Shown here piece by piece: positions 42,715-53,040 of a stretch of DNA of 64,000 bases (within the stretch, counting starts at the first letter, position 1; every line of letters begins with the position of its first letter). The notes beneath the pieces were generated by a model that ran no database searches, was not told where the DNA came from, and saw only the letters and a list, made by a program, of their open reading frames with translations. The position numbers were made by a program, and so were the translations under genes. Source of the DNA: Bryopsis sp. KO-2023 (Eukaryota; Chlorophyta; Ulvophyceae; Bryopsidales; Bryopsidaceae); assembly GCA_030272585.1 (NCBI GenBank), contig BSYQ01000002.1:6014001-6078000 (forward strand), read 5' to 3'.

Positions 42715-45700
42715 ACAGAGCCCAGACTCGTTCGGCGAAACGCAGAAGGGCACGCCGTCACAGATATAAGCAGCGCCAGAAACTTCTTAGAAAAGAAAGG
42801 TTAGCTCGAAATGCAGAAGTGAATAAAAGAGCACAAGGGGAAATAGAAAAGAATGCTACCCAAGGTGCAGAGGGATCGATTATGAGTGCTAAGTTGGAAA
42901 CGCGATCCAGTAAGTGCAGCACGCTTACTAGGACAAGTTCAGAATCAAGTTCGGAACCTGTCGACTCTGTTCATGGAGACCTTGGTAGTCCTGAAGGAAC
43001 TGAGAATTCGGTATCGTTCCCACCTCAAGGAACGAAACGAAGTCCGGAAGGAAGGGAACCCGCAAGGGAATCAAATAAGCCTGCCACTCGTTCACCACCA
43101 ACTGACGAGTCAGCAGCCCCTGTTCAGGGAACAGGTAGAGGACAAAAAGTGGATGAAGGTCAGTATTCACCTTCTGAGCGTATGTTACCACTAGGAGGTC
43201 CTAACCATTTGAAATTTATGGGATATGAGATCCGAGCCAGATTAGGAGGAGTACCGATCTCCGCCTATGTTGATTGTGGTGCAACGGAGAACTACATTAC
43301 CAAGAAACTAGTCACGAGACTGAAACTCGAAACAACCGAGTGCAAAAAGGGAGTCACTTTGGCGGACGGAACCCTATGTTCACTTGATCGGCGATGCGAA
43401 GACTTGCAGCTCAGGATGGGTACTTATACCACAACCCTTTCCGCAGACGTCTTCCCAAACCTTTCATATGACATGATACTAGGGCTTCCTTGGTTGATGC
43501 AGACCAATCCCAAACTGGACTTTGCAACAGGCACGCTCAAAGTTCCAGTGGGTGCTGGATGGACAACTGTTCCTATGAAGGAACGACCATCAGATTACTT
43601 ACAGCACCTAGCACCGGCTATTGATACAGTCTCAGCGAAGAAGTTATTCTCGCTCGTGAAGAACAGTCCAGAAGTTGATCAGGCATACCTTGTGGTTGTG
43701 CGACCAACCACCCCGGAAGATATGGCACATCTCATGCAGTATCCATATCCGGGAATTCCAGAAGAGCGTTTGAACGCTACTGAAACCACACCAGCTTATC
43801 TCCAGCCGGATGTGGAAAAGGTAATGCATTCGGGTCTCGACCCAAAGATCAAGGCTGTCCTCACAAGGTTCAAGGATGTGTTCCCGAAAGACTTACCACC
43901 CGGCGTTCCTCCAGTCAGAAAAGGCCACGAATTTAAGGTGGACCTGGAGGACGAACAAATGACCCCAATCCACCGTCCCTTGTACAAACTCTCTCCAGCC
44001 GAGCTGGACGAAGTTAGGACACAGGTGGATTATCTCCTCGACCAAAGGAAGATCCGACCCTCCGAGAGTCCCTGGGGCGCACCCATACTCTTTGTTCCCA
44101 AGAAAGACGGAGGGTTGAGAATGTGTGTGGATTACCGTTGGATAAACAAATTCACGGTAAAGAATAGGTATCCACTCCCTCTTCCTGAGGAGTTAATGGA
44201 CCGTCTCGCCAGAGCGAAGATCTATACGAAGATCGACCTCCGCTCAGGCTACTGGCAGTTCCCCGTTCGACCCAAGGATACTCCCAAGACGGCATTCCGG
44301 ACGAGATACGGACATTTCGAATTTCTCGTGTGTCCGTTCGGAATGACCAACTGCCCAGCCCAGTTCCAGACCATGGTTCAGGATTTGCTGGGGGAGTTCC
44401 TTGACGAGTTTGTAGTGGTGTTTATCGACGACATCCTGGTCTTTTCCAACTCGGTGGAAGAGCACGTCGAGCACCTAAAACTGGTCTTTGAACGGTTGCG
44501 GAAACATAAGTTGTACGCAAAAGCCAGTAAGTGCGAAGTAGGGGTAGCAGAGACGGACTACCTGGGGTATCATTTGTCGGAAAAAGGCCTTCAACCGATG
44601 CAGGATAAGGTTAAGGCTATTCAACAATGGAAGGAGTTAACTTCGGTCACTGATGTGCGAAGTTTCCTGGGAATGGTATCTTACTATCGTAAGTTCATTC
44701 CTGAGTTCGCTAGGATTGCGAGTCCCTTGACAGATCTAACCAAGAAGGATACTGTCTGGGAATGGGGGCTGAACCAACGCAATGCCTATAACGAACTTAA
44801 GGATCGGATTAGCCGCGCACCGATCTTACTCCTTCCTGATCCGGCTAAGGAGTACACCGTAATAACGGATGCATCTGGAACTGCATATGGAGCGGTTCTT
44901 ACCCAGGATCATGGGAAAGGTTTGCAACCAATTGCATACCTTTCCAGACGATTAAAACCAGCTGAAACGCGATACTCCGCATATGAGCGGGAGCTGGGGG
45001 CAATAGCATATGCTTTAGCCCAGTGGCGACACTACCTTGAGGGATGCGATGGGGGTGTGAAGGTGTTGACGGACCACAAACCGATCACCCACTTCATGAA
45101 CCAGAGCACGTTGTCGCGGACCCAAACCCGGTGGTTAAACTCAGGGTTTTTCCAATCCATAGGTCCAAAAATCGTCTATATCCAGGGGAAAGCCAATGTC
45201 TTGGCTGATGCGTTATCCCGGAGCCTTCCTGGTCCGCCAGACCAGCTCAATAACCTCTCCACTTGGGAAGTGGCAGAGAAGGAGGCATGGAAAGAGGCTT
45301 TGAGAAGTGATGAACAACTCAAGCCTATCTTTGAAAGGATGGAACGAGGGGTTTCTCCGCAATACAAGCTGGACGACGGGTTCTTGTATTATACCAAGAC
45401 AGACCCAGGTCCTAGTTTGCTTGTGGTCCCTGCTTCTTTCCAGAAACGGATTCTGGAAGAGCATCACGACGTTCCCAGTGCCGGTCATGTTGGAGCAGAC
45501 CGCATGACCGAAGTACTTACCCGCAGTTACTGGTGGAAAGGCGTTGGGTTAGCCGTAAAGGCATACGTGAAAACGTGCCCAACTTGTCAACTAAACAAAT
45601 CGGACTTGCAAAGACAGAAAGGTCTTTTGCAGCCGTTGCCTATCCCAGACCAGAAATGGGAACAGATCACGACGGACTTGGTTACCGACCTACCGTCTTC

Positions 45701-46781
45701 CCATGGCTTCACAGCAATCGCTGTCTTTGTAGACCGATTGACGAAGTATGCGAGGTTCGTACCCTGTAACAAAACTATCACGGCGCCAGAATACGCAAAG
45801 CTGTTCGTGGAGAACATATACAAACACTACGGGCTGCCTAAAATCATAGTTTCGGATCGGGATCCAAGGTTCACAAGTTTGTTCTGGACCTCCCTTTTCA
45901 AACTTTTAGGTACTCAGCTCCGGATGAGCACTGCATACCATCCTCAAACGGATGGGCAGTCGGAAGTCACCATCCGGGTGCTGGAGGATTTCCTGCGTCC
46001 GTATGTGGAACGGTACCCAGACCGTTGGGTGGATTATTTGCCGACCGCGGAATTTGCCGCAAATAATTCACGGAATGTCTCCACAGGCTATGCGCCAGCC
46101 CATCTTCTGTATGGCCAGAACATGGGGCAGATAGTTGTTGCCAGGAAGGGAGTTCGGACGGGCGATGAATCGGAAATGGCGGCTGAGATGGTACGTCGAA
46201 TGGACGACCAAATGCGAAACGCTAAGGCGAAATACGCAGAGGCACAGAACCGCATGTGCACCTCAGCAAACAAACGTCGAAGGAAAGTGGAGTTTCAGGT
46301 TGGCGATGAAGTGCTGGTACAAAGCAAGTATATTCCCCTTGCTTCACTTCAGAAAATCCCACCGAAAATCCGCCGACGATTTGTTGGACCTTTCCGGGTG
46401 GCTAGCCGAATTGGGGCTGTCGCCTACCGTCTTGACCTTCCCGACCACTGGAAAATCCACCCAACTTTCCATGTGTCGAAACTGAAGGCTTACTCTCGGC
46501 TTGATGACGATCAGCGAGAGATAGACGCTCCAGAGGGGGAGCTAGTGGATGGAACCATCGAATTCGAGGTCGAGCGCATCCTCAGAGATCGGGGCACTAC
46601 TCGCAAGGAGTACCTGATCCTTTGGAAGGGCTACGATTTGATGGAATCCACCTGGGAGCCAGAAAGCCACCTGGCCAATGCCCAGGACTTGCTTAAGGAG
46701 TACTTAGCCAACAAACCGGAGAATAAACAAGTGACCCAGTCTAAGAAAAAGACTAGGGCCCAACGCAGAACTCGAACCTAA
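42663..46781 (+). CDS. Ty3/gypsy Pol polyprotein with chromodomain (young element)
   Basis: 1372-codon frame overlapping the end of gag. Residues about 195-290: aspartic protease (AYVDCGATENYI, MILGLPWL). About 440-620: reverse transcriptase (RMCVDYRWINKF, VFIDDILVFS). About 730-860: RNase H (VITDASGTAYGAVL, TDHKPITHFM, ADALSRSLP). About 925-980: integrase zinc domain (HHDVPSAGHVG ... CPTCQLNK). About 1000-1110: DDE core (TTDLVTDLP, VSDRDPRFTS, HPQTDGQSEV). About 1238: GPF module. About 1299-1350: chromodomain (FEVERILRDRG ... YLILWKGYDLMESTWEP). It provides reverse transcription and integration; the chromodomain likely guides target choice. Confidence 0.95.
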   Translation: MSRGRKVQEMVKRKSRMNRAQTRSAKRRRARRHRYKQRQKLLRKERLARNAEVNKRAQGEIEKNATQGAEGSIMSAKLETRSSKCSTLTRTSSESSSEPVDSVHGDLGSPEGTENSVSFPPQGTKRSPEGREPARESNKPATRSPPTDESAAPVQGTGRGQKVDEGQYSPSERMLPLGGPNHLKFMGYEIRARLGGVPISAYVDCGATENYITKKLVTRLKLETTECKKGVTLADGTLCSLDRRCEDLQLRMGTYTTTLSADVFPNLSYDMILGLPWLMQTNPKLDFATGTLKVPVGAGWTTVPMKERPSDYLQHLAPAIDTVSAKKLFSLVKNSPEVDQAYLVVVRPTTPEDMAHLMQYPYPGIPEERLNATETTPAYLQPDVEKVMHSGLDPKIKAVLTRFKDVFPKDLPPGVPPVRKGHEFKVDLEDEQMTPIHRPLYKLSPAELDEVRTQVDYLLDQRKIRPSESPWGAPILFVPKKDGGLRMCVDYRWINKFTVKNRYPLPLPEELMDRLARAKIYTKIDLRSGYWQFPVRPKDTPKTAFRTRYGHFEFLVCPFGMTNCPAQFQTMVQDLLGEFLDEFVVVFIDDILVFSNSVEEHVEHLKLVFERLRKHKLYAKASKCEVGVAETDYLGYHLSEKGLQPMQDKVKAIQQWKELTSVTDVRSFLGMVSYYRKFIPEFARIASPLTDLTKKDTVWEWGLNQRNAYNELKDRISRAPILLLPDPAKEYTVITDASGTAYGAVLTQDHGKGLQPIAYLSRRLKPAETRYSAYERELGAIAYALAQWRHYLEGCDGGVKVLTDHKPITHFMNQSTLSRTQTRWLNSGFFQSIGPKIVYIQGKANVLADALSRSLPGPPDQLNNLSTWEVAEKEAWKEALRSDEQLKPIFERMERGVSPQYKLDDGFLYYTKTDPGPSLLVVPASFQKRILEEHHDVPSAGHVGADRMTEVLTRSYWWKGVGLAVKAYVKTCPTCQLNKSDLQRQKGLLQPLPIPDQKWEQITTDLVTDLPSSHGFTAIAVFVDRLTKYARFVPCNKTITAPEYAKLFVENIYKHYGLPKIIVSDRDPRFTSLFWTSLFKLLGTQLRMSTAYHPQTDGQSEVTIRVLEDFLRPYVERYPDRWVDYLPTAEFAANNSRNVSTGYAPAHLLYGQNMGQIVVARKGVRTGDESEMAAEMVRRMDDQMRNAKAKYAEAQNRMCTSANKRRRKVEFQVGDEVLVQSKYIPLASLQKIPPKIRRRFVGPFRVASRIGAVAYRLDLPDHWKIHPTFHVSKLKAYSRLDDDQREIDAPEGELVDGTIEFEVERILRDRGTTRKEYLILWKGYDLMESTWEPESHLANAQDLLKEYLANKPENKQVTQSKKKTRAQRRTRT

Positions 46782-46940
46782 ACAGGGATCATTACCACCC
46801 TGTTCACGCTCGACTTAATACTATCCTTCCAGCTGGGGGAAAAATATTAAGCCGAGAAAGTCGATTTGGAATGCTATCCAGATGGGATACCAAAAAGACT
46901 TAGGAAAAGAGCACCAAGTAGAACTCCCGGAAAAGCCGAG

Positions 46941-46982
46941 GGAAAGTTTCCATCTTTTCCTAGGGAAAGTTTCCATCTTTTC
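46941..46982 (+). repeat. 22-bp direct repeat between pol and third frame
   Basis: GAAAGTTTCCATCTTTTCC occurs twice in tandem, and a diverged third GCTATCTTTTCC follows. It lies in the roughly 630-bp spacer between pol and the third frame and could be regulatory. Confidence 0.7.
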
Positions 46983-47409
46983 CGGCGAACGGGTTGCTAT
47001 CTTTTCCCGTGACAGAACTGTAGACGGTTCGCAGGACGGGCTAGGGGTCGGTTTTCTTTCCGGGGAGGTTTACCTAACGCACAACTCACACGCTCATAGC
47101 GACTGACAACAGGTGATGGGGACATTGGATCAAGTGATGGGTTAATGTCCGACCTGGAGGTCACGTGATTGCGCCGCAGGTGGAACTGAGTTGACAGAAG
47201 CAAGTTAGGGTAAAATCAAATAGGCACGAACCCGTGTGGTGACGGTGACCTCCATAGAGTGTCACGTTACCGAGGTACGTTAGCTAATACGCCTAGCGTA
47301 TCTTAAAGCGGACTTGCGATCATTTTGTCCTGGTTATTCTCGGCGCGCATACAGAAAAGTCGGAGACTAGTCGGAGAACAAAGCGCAGCCAACACAAAAA
47401 AAAAAGAGA

Positions 47410-49170
47410 ATGCCAAAGCACAGCCCGATCCTGTGGCGCAGTGGTGATAAGGCGGTTGAGGGAAAGGAGTCAAGTGGAAAACAACTGGGTGGCAGCGGAA
47501 AAACGAAAGGCAGTGGCGGCGAGAAAGGCGGAAAAGGAAAAAGTGGAACTCTCGCCGACGCTTGCCCACCCAGAGGGGAACCCAAACCACTTATCACACC
47601 ACCTCCTAAGGCGAAAATCATGAAAACTCTCCCAGCTCCTTCGGTGCTTTCGAAACTTCGGAACTTCGAAACATCGTTGCTGAAAGGCACCTCAAAGATC
47701 GTGATCCGCCGACCGACAGAGTTGCCGGAAAAACTGCCGGAAAAACCTAGTTCCAGAACAAGAAAAACACTCGACCGGGACGCCGACCCAGCTACTCTCC
47801 AAGCTAGGTGTCAACGGTTACAAGACGATGTGTTGGAACTCCGTGCAGAACGCGACGCACAACGCGCGCGGGCGGATCAGGCAGAGAAGCACTTGAAAAA
47901 GTTCGAGGGTGCAGCTCACCGCCTCTGCAATCAAGTTAACCAACTTGAACACGATCTAAAAATCGCTCAACAAGCGAGGGGAACAGCCGAACAGGAGCTG
48001 AGGCAGCTTCAAAAGGAACTCGACACTGCGAACCAGACGCAGAAAAAGCTGCAGTCGCAGTTGACGAAACAGCAGCCGCACCTGACGTCCACAGACGAAA
48101 GGTCGGCCTGGCAAACGGCTGTGTACTCATCTGAGGCACAGTCCGGGTTAATGAGCCGGTTGCTACACAGTGTTCCCGCACGTCTTGGGGACTACGTGGA
48201 AAACCTTTGTCGGGCGACGATGGACGACATCATCGAACAGGGTGCTGGAGCTGCTGCTGCGATCAGAGACGGAGAGGAGCCTGTCTACTACGGCAAAGGG
48301 AACGTTCCGGTTAACCACCGGCTAGCCGGGTATGACTATACGCAGGTGGACAGAACGCTGGAGAGAATCAGAAGTCGTGCACCGGGGCACTTTGAAATTC
48401 CCGACGTCGCCGACGATATGATCTCAGAGCCACAACCAAGGAGAATCCGCGATCTGACCGGGGGACAGACCGGTGGAAAGACCGACGAAAAGTCGGCGCC
48501 CAAGAAAAGGAAGGAGAGAGAGGAAGAGGAGGCGCTCGCCGACATGTCCAAGAGGTTCAAGGACAGGCGTGGGGAAAAGCCACCGATCTGCTTGTGGTGC
48601 TATTCGCCGCCGGCGCTGGCGGATAGCTACGTGATCACCACATGCACGAGCCACACGGTGTGCCGAACCCACTGGAACCTCATGATTATCCTCGTGCGCT
48701 TATACGGGGTGTGGCAGGAGCAGCGAATCGACCCGCCACAGGTTCAGCTGAAGGACCTACATTTGGACATGCGGGAGCCAGACTTCCAGCCACTCCTTCA
48801 GGCTCCACCCACGACCCAGACTCTCACCGAGTGCTATCAGTGCTTGAGAAGGGACATGGGCTTTCCGAAAGGCCTTGCCCTGAAGCGCTTGGGTCCGTTG
48901 GTGAAAAAGTGGGCGGAGGAGTATGAGAAGCAGGAAAAAGAGAGAACACCCGAACCAGAAACAAAAGGAGAACAGGATCCAGAACAGGACGAAGGAAAAA
49001 GTCCTTCCGTGTCCAGCAGGAGTCCATCCTCGGAGCCCTCGTCTTTGGGACCTCTTCCTCCACCTTTGGATGAGGATTTCCCTCCTTTGGATGTGGAAGA
49101 CGACGAGCCTCCGATCGACTTAGTGGCAGAGCCAGTCGATGACCCAGCTGAACAACCAGCTGGCGGCTGA
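47410..49170 (+). CDS. Third frame of the young Ty3 element: coiled coil plus Cys/His domain
   Basis: 586-codon frame downstream of pol, same strand. Residues 1-60 are basic and Gly/Lys rich. Residues about 125-215 form a coiled coil (CQRLQDDVLELRAERD, AEQELRQLQKELDT). A middle region (about 235-330) is followed by a basic stretch (PKKRKEREEEE) that could be a nuclear signal. About residues 395-420 carry CLWC, then CTSHTVCRTHWN; about 477-482 CYQCLR. Together these could form a zinc-binding domain. The tail is acidic and Pro/Ser rich. No signal peptide or membrane segment is seen, so it does not look like an envelope. Function unknown. Confidence 0.8.
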   Translation: MPKHSPILWRSGDKAVEGKESSGKQLGGSGKTKGSGGEKGGKGKSGTLADACPPRGEPKPLITPPPKAKIMKTLPAPSVLSKLRNFETSLLKGTSKIVIRRPTELPEKLPEKPSSRTRKTLDRDADPATLQARCQRLQDDVLELRAERDAQRARADQAEKHLKKFEGAAHRLCNQVNQLEHDLKIAQQARGTAEQELRQLQKELDTANQTQKKLQSQLTKQQPHLTSTDERSAWQTAVYSSEAQSGLMSRLLHSVPARLGDYVENLCRATMDDIIEQGAGAAAAIRDGEEPVYYGKGNVPVNHRLAGYDYTQVDRTLERIRSRAPGHFEIPDVADDMISEPQPRRIRDLTGGQTGGKTDEKSAPKKRKEREEEEALADMSKRFKDRRGEKPPICLWCYSPPALADSYVITTCTSHTVCRTHWNLMIILVRLYGVWQEQRIDPPQVQLKDLHLDMREPDFQPLLQAPPTTQTLTECYQCLRRDMGFPKGLALKRLGPLVKKWAEEYEKQEKERTPEPETKGEQDPEQDEGKSPSVSSRSPSSEPSSLGPLPPPLDEDFPPLDVEDDEPPIDLVAEPVDDPAEQPAGG

Positions 49171-49454
49171 GATGGGTTCTGGAGTGACAACGAAAAGCAG
49201 ACCAAGCCGGAGACCAAGCTACCGTCCAAGCCAGAGACCAAGCCTCAAGACAGAACGGGGTTTTTCTGTGGGGTTGAGCATGGGTTTGGTTTGGGATTTT
49301 TCATCGGTTTGTTTGGGGTTTAGTCTGACCTTTAGTTGGGGTTTTTGTTGTGGGTTTGTTTGGGGTTTCTTTTTATTCTAGTTCGACCTTTTTCTTTCTT
49401 TCTTTCCAGGGTTGTGACGGGTGTGGACACCCTCTCGTGGGGGGGGGGACAAAT

Positions 49455-49558
49455 TGATAGTAGTAACTCGGGTTTAGGGGTATTGTGTAGTACAATGGGA
49501 TGTACGACAGGGTTTATAGGGCAGGGGGCCCTCCTGTAAAAATTAATCTTCCCAGTGA

Positions 49559-49593
<35 letters not shown>

Positions 49594-49627
49594 TGCTTGT
49601 GTCTCGGGGTCCTAGACCCCCTTATCA
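49455..49627 (+). repeat. 3' LTR of the young Ty3 element
   Basis: Identical over 173 bp to the 5' LTR. Preceded by a G-run polypurine tract (49439-49448) and followed by the target duplication CTTTC. Confidence 0.93.
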
Positions 49628-49864
49628 CTTTCTTATGATCATACTTTGAAACAAGGACAAGAGGGCATTCGGAAGGGAGAATTACGTGGTTGTAGAGCCC
49701 ACACAATTGTTTTCCCTCAAGATTTTTGAATTTTCTTCGAGCATTGTGAGAGCTTTGCAGTTCCTCAAGGAAAAAGAAGGCCAAGTAACCATCTGCCAAA
49801 TTCTTATTCGAGCATGATTTGGTCGAGTACCTGGCACCAGACCTGGGCGCCGGCAAGTTTTAAA

Positions 49865-50165
49865 GGATTGGACCGGACCGGAAAACATTTAGTAGACCGG
49901 ATTTGACCTTTCTTAGGCAGGTCAGACCGGTCTAGAAAGGTCCAATCCGGTCTAAGAAAGGTCAAATTCGGTCTAGTAAAAGAACACCTTTCTTAGACCG
50001 GACTTGACCGGACTTGACCTGTCTGGACCTGTTTTCGCCTGTCTAGTACCGGTCTTACCGGTGTGACCTGTTTTAGACTGGTGTGACCCTGTTTTAGACC
50101 GGTGTGACACCTGATGTGACCTGTTTTAGACCGACCTGGCACCTGTCTAGAACAGGTTGTACAAT
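49865..50165. repeat. Degenerate GACCGG/GACCTG repeat field
   Basis: About 300 bp made mostly of variants of GACCGGTCT, GACCTGTTTTAGACC and their complements, at spacing of about 10-25 bp. Unit borders drift, so it is a degenerate satellite-like patch. It begins about 240 bp past the young Ty3 element. Confidence 0.75.
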
Positions 50166-50365
50166 TAAGCACATAACTGGGAATTTATCAATTGGGAGCT
50201 GACTTTTTATTAATTAAAGGATAAAGTTATATTATTATATGTATTTTTAGTATGATTAACGTGAGCCAAGCTCACCAACCACCGACTAGAGGGAGTCGGT
50301 CGACTCAAGGGGGATTCGAACTCGAGTTGGTTAAGTCCGAGTCGAGAGCACCAAACCAATGGCGG

Positions 50366-51640
50366 ACCTCACCACAGGGACGCTCAAATGGGGGCCGTTA
50401 CCTTTAAGTACCCGTTTGTTACTATTACTAAAAATAGGTATGGATATAAGCAACGATTTTCAAGTGATCCTATCCCCAGCCCTTCGAATGCATCGGGCAA
50501 AGCTACGATCGCGCAAGCTATGCCTGCCAAACACAGCCTTTCTCAAGTAATCCCCAAGACAGTAGCCCTCCTTTAGGCTTCTCCCCCTACCGTTTATATT
50601 TTTTGCTGAAGGGCTGCCGCTTCAGTCTACAAGACCGTCTTGTTCCTCATTAACACCTCCACCTGAGCTTCTAAGTCCTTGACACGCAGATGTAGCGTGT
50701 CCTTTTCCGCCTAGTGTGCGGCCGTGAGCTGCTGTATGAATGTTATGGCAATGTTGGACGTCATCCAACATAACCACTCTGATGCATTGCCATTAAAGGT
50801 CTCAAAATAAGACAGAGCAACAACGACAGTAGGAAATATATACTTATTAATCCCTCAAATCATTTTAATCGATCAAACATCCATCAAAAATTTAATCTAT
50901 ATTTCGTTCATGATATAGACTAAGGAGGAGTTTCGGCGGCGGCAAGGGATATATGCAAGAAAACGACTCCTCCGTGCGACTCTTGTGGGTGCAAGATGTT
51001 ATGATTGTGGAAGGCAATGACTTCCAAAAGCCCCTTTCCATATCAGGTTCCACATCTCCCTACTAATTTGCTATTACGTAGAAGCAGTCCCACGACGGGA
51101 CCCACCTTCAAAACCCACCTTTTTCTCCTTTTCCCTCAGCTCTCGCACGACTTCGCGGACAGTTTTTGTTGGAAGATTTTGCACGTTCTCGGTTTCTTTT
51201 GGCTACTAACCCACCCCATTTGTGCCGCCACAACACGACACGCTCATTGGGCTGGAAAAAAAAATCACCTTGAGGTTTGGTGCCTTTCTGGTTGTCCCCA
51301 TCAGTTTTTTTATCCGTGTCCAGTGTTCTCCTTCCCTGAAACAAATACTTCTCTTTCCTAGTAAGACACGTTCTCCTAAAGTCTCGCCTGAGATATCTTT
51401 TCTTGCATCTCTTTTTGCATCGAGTTTTTCATTGCTAGGGGTCTTCGTATAGGCAAGAGTGAAACTTTTCTTTGCATCATCCCACTGTGGGATTCCCACA
51501 CAAATAATACAAAACTTAACGTTGAATCGTTCGAAGCGACCAAAAAGGGGGGGGAAGGATAGTCATGAATTCTCTTAACTATTTTTTCGAGCCTATAGGT
51601 TTTGAAAAGCTATTCACATCGAACGAACAAGATCGAATAT
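50366..51640. other. No gene recognised
   Basis: Short frames without motifs. The sequence turns AT-rich from here rightward. Confidence 0.4.
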
Positions 51641-51649
51641 GTTTCCAAA

Positions 51650-53040
51650 ATCTACTTAAAAACACTTCCATGCATTCCAAGATGGAATATTTTTCGTGCA
51701 AAACAAAAAGACGTAGTCGACATGTGAGCCCAACCAGTCGGTTTCCAAGGTGTACCAGGTGGCGTTCAGCCCGGGCAGCGTCATATCTGTTTGGACTTTG
51801 AGAGCTGCTTTGACGACGGTCTCGGTGGTCCAGGTGATGTTGGATTTGCATTTGACGTCAATCAAAGCCGTCGCCGTCTTTTTGAGGGTGATGCGAAGGG
51901 CCGCAATGGTAGCCTCGAGTTTGGTGCTGGGGCGTCAACAGTAGGAGAGTATCCCGACGACGCTCTCTAGCTGCTTGCGGAATACAATGATCCCCAGAGC
52001 GTCGGTTTTTTTTCGAAGGAACTGTTTGTGTGACCATCTACCTTGTTTCAGCGTGAATCTAAGGAACGTCATTTCGTTAGTTAGCTATTTGATCTTGTTG
52101 AAATTGACTTCGAGGCCAAATTCCTTGAGTTTCTCAAATACGAGGTGTAAACGTTGGCGGAGCTCCTCCGATGATCTGCTCGTGCTGAGTAAATCGTCGG
52201 CGTAGATATGACATGGGATGTCATGCATATTGATCGCGACGCGTTCGTTGAACAGAATGGAGGATCACGCCCAGCCTTGAGGTAGACGTAACCATCGATA
52301 CTGTTTTCTCTGCCAATTGAACCCAAACAAGCGAGATAGGTGGGTGGCGACTGGGATGGCGAAAAATGCATCTTTCAGGTCGATGCGAGCGTAGTAATGA
52401 TGCTTAGGATCATAATGTGATGGTGTAATGGACGATAATGTTCGCCATGGGCCAACCCGCATTATACCAGACATGCCGAAATATTTATTCAATTTGCGAA
52501 AATCATTTACAAATCGGTATGATCCGATTTGTTGATTGGGTTAGAGGGTTGAGATGCACCCTTTCGTTGCCCGCTACTTGTTTGAGGTAACCTCGGTCGT
52601 ACAGGTTTTCAGATGGGCCGTCACACATTTCTTGTCGTATGTATTCTCCACGTGATATTCAAAGCGCATGTTGTTGTCCCCGGGTTCCTGCCAGGAGACT
52701 TCATGCGGTTCAACAGTTGGGGCCGCCATGTTCGGGACAATGGGGTGGTTGGAAAGGTCGCCCACCATCGGAAACTTGCTGGTGAGTTCCTGTTGGAGGA
52801 AGTGTGAGGTGATGAGTTGACGCGTGATCGTCAACAGGTTGATGTTCGTGAGCTTTTAGATCTCGACGTTCTTCGCACAACGACTATAACAATGAAGTGT
52901 GGTGCAGTGACGGTGCAGCTCGCTTGCACCCTTTTGCTTTGGTGAAAAATTCCGCAACGTTTGGATGGAACTACCTCTGCTTTGGTAAGTCGATTCTTAT
53001 CCATAAAAAATTGGCACAATTTAACCAAAGCCTTGTACAA
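51650..53040 (-). mobile_element. LTR-retroelement fossil (reverse transcriptase and RNase H region)
   Basis: On the minus strand, reverse transcriptase blocks are recognisable (RFVNDFRKLNKYF; ARIDLKDAFFAIPV; RWLRLPQGWA; HIYADDLLSTS), followed to the left by RNase H-like sequence (WYTLETDWLGSHVDYV). The block style (IDLKDAFF, RLPQG, YADD) fits Ty3/gypsy or retrovirus-like elements. LTRs were not found. Old and broken, with several breaks. Confidence 0.65.

Larger units (their letters stand above)
38944..49627 (+). mobile_element. Ty3/gypsy chromovirus, about 10.7 kb, looks whole and young
   Basis: Two identical 173-bp LTRs (38954-39126 and 49455-49627), TG...CA ends, and target duplication CTTTC at 38939-38943 and 49628-49632. 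A primer binding site lies at 39129 and a G-rich polypurine tract at 49439-49448. Parts in order: gag frame 39817-42714, pol frame 42663-46781 (protease, reverse transcriptase, RNase H, integrase, chromodomain), third frame 47410-49170. No breaks seen. Identical LTRs mean a very recent insertion. The gag and pol frames overlap in different phases, as in many Ty3 elements that use ribosomal frameshifting. Confidence 0.92.

Noticed and set aside
50262-50372. tRNA-like sequence on the minus strand with GAGTTCGAATCCC
   Set aside because: The bases around the T-loop do not pair and no acceptor stem is visible. Only the B-box-like word is present.
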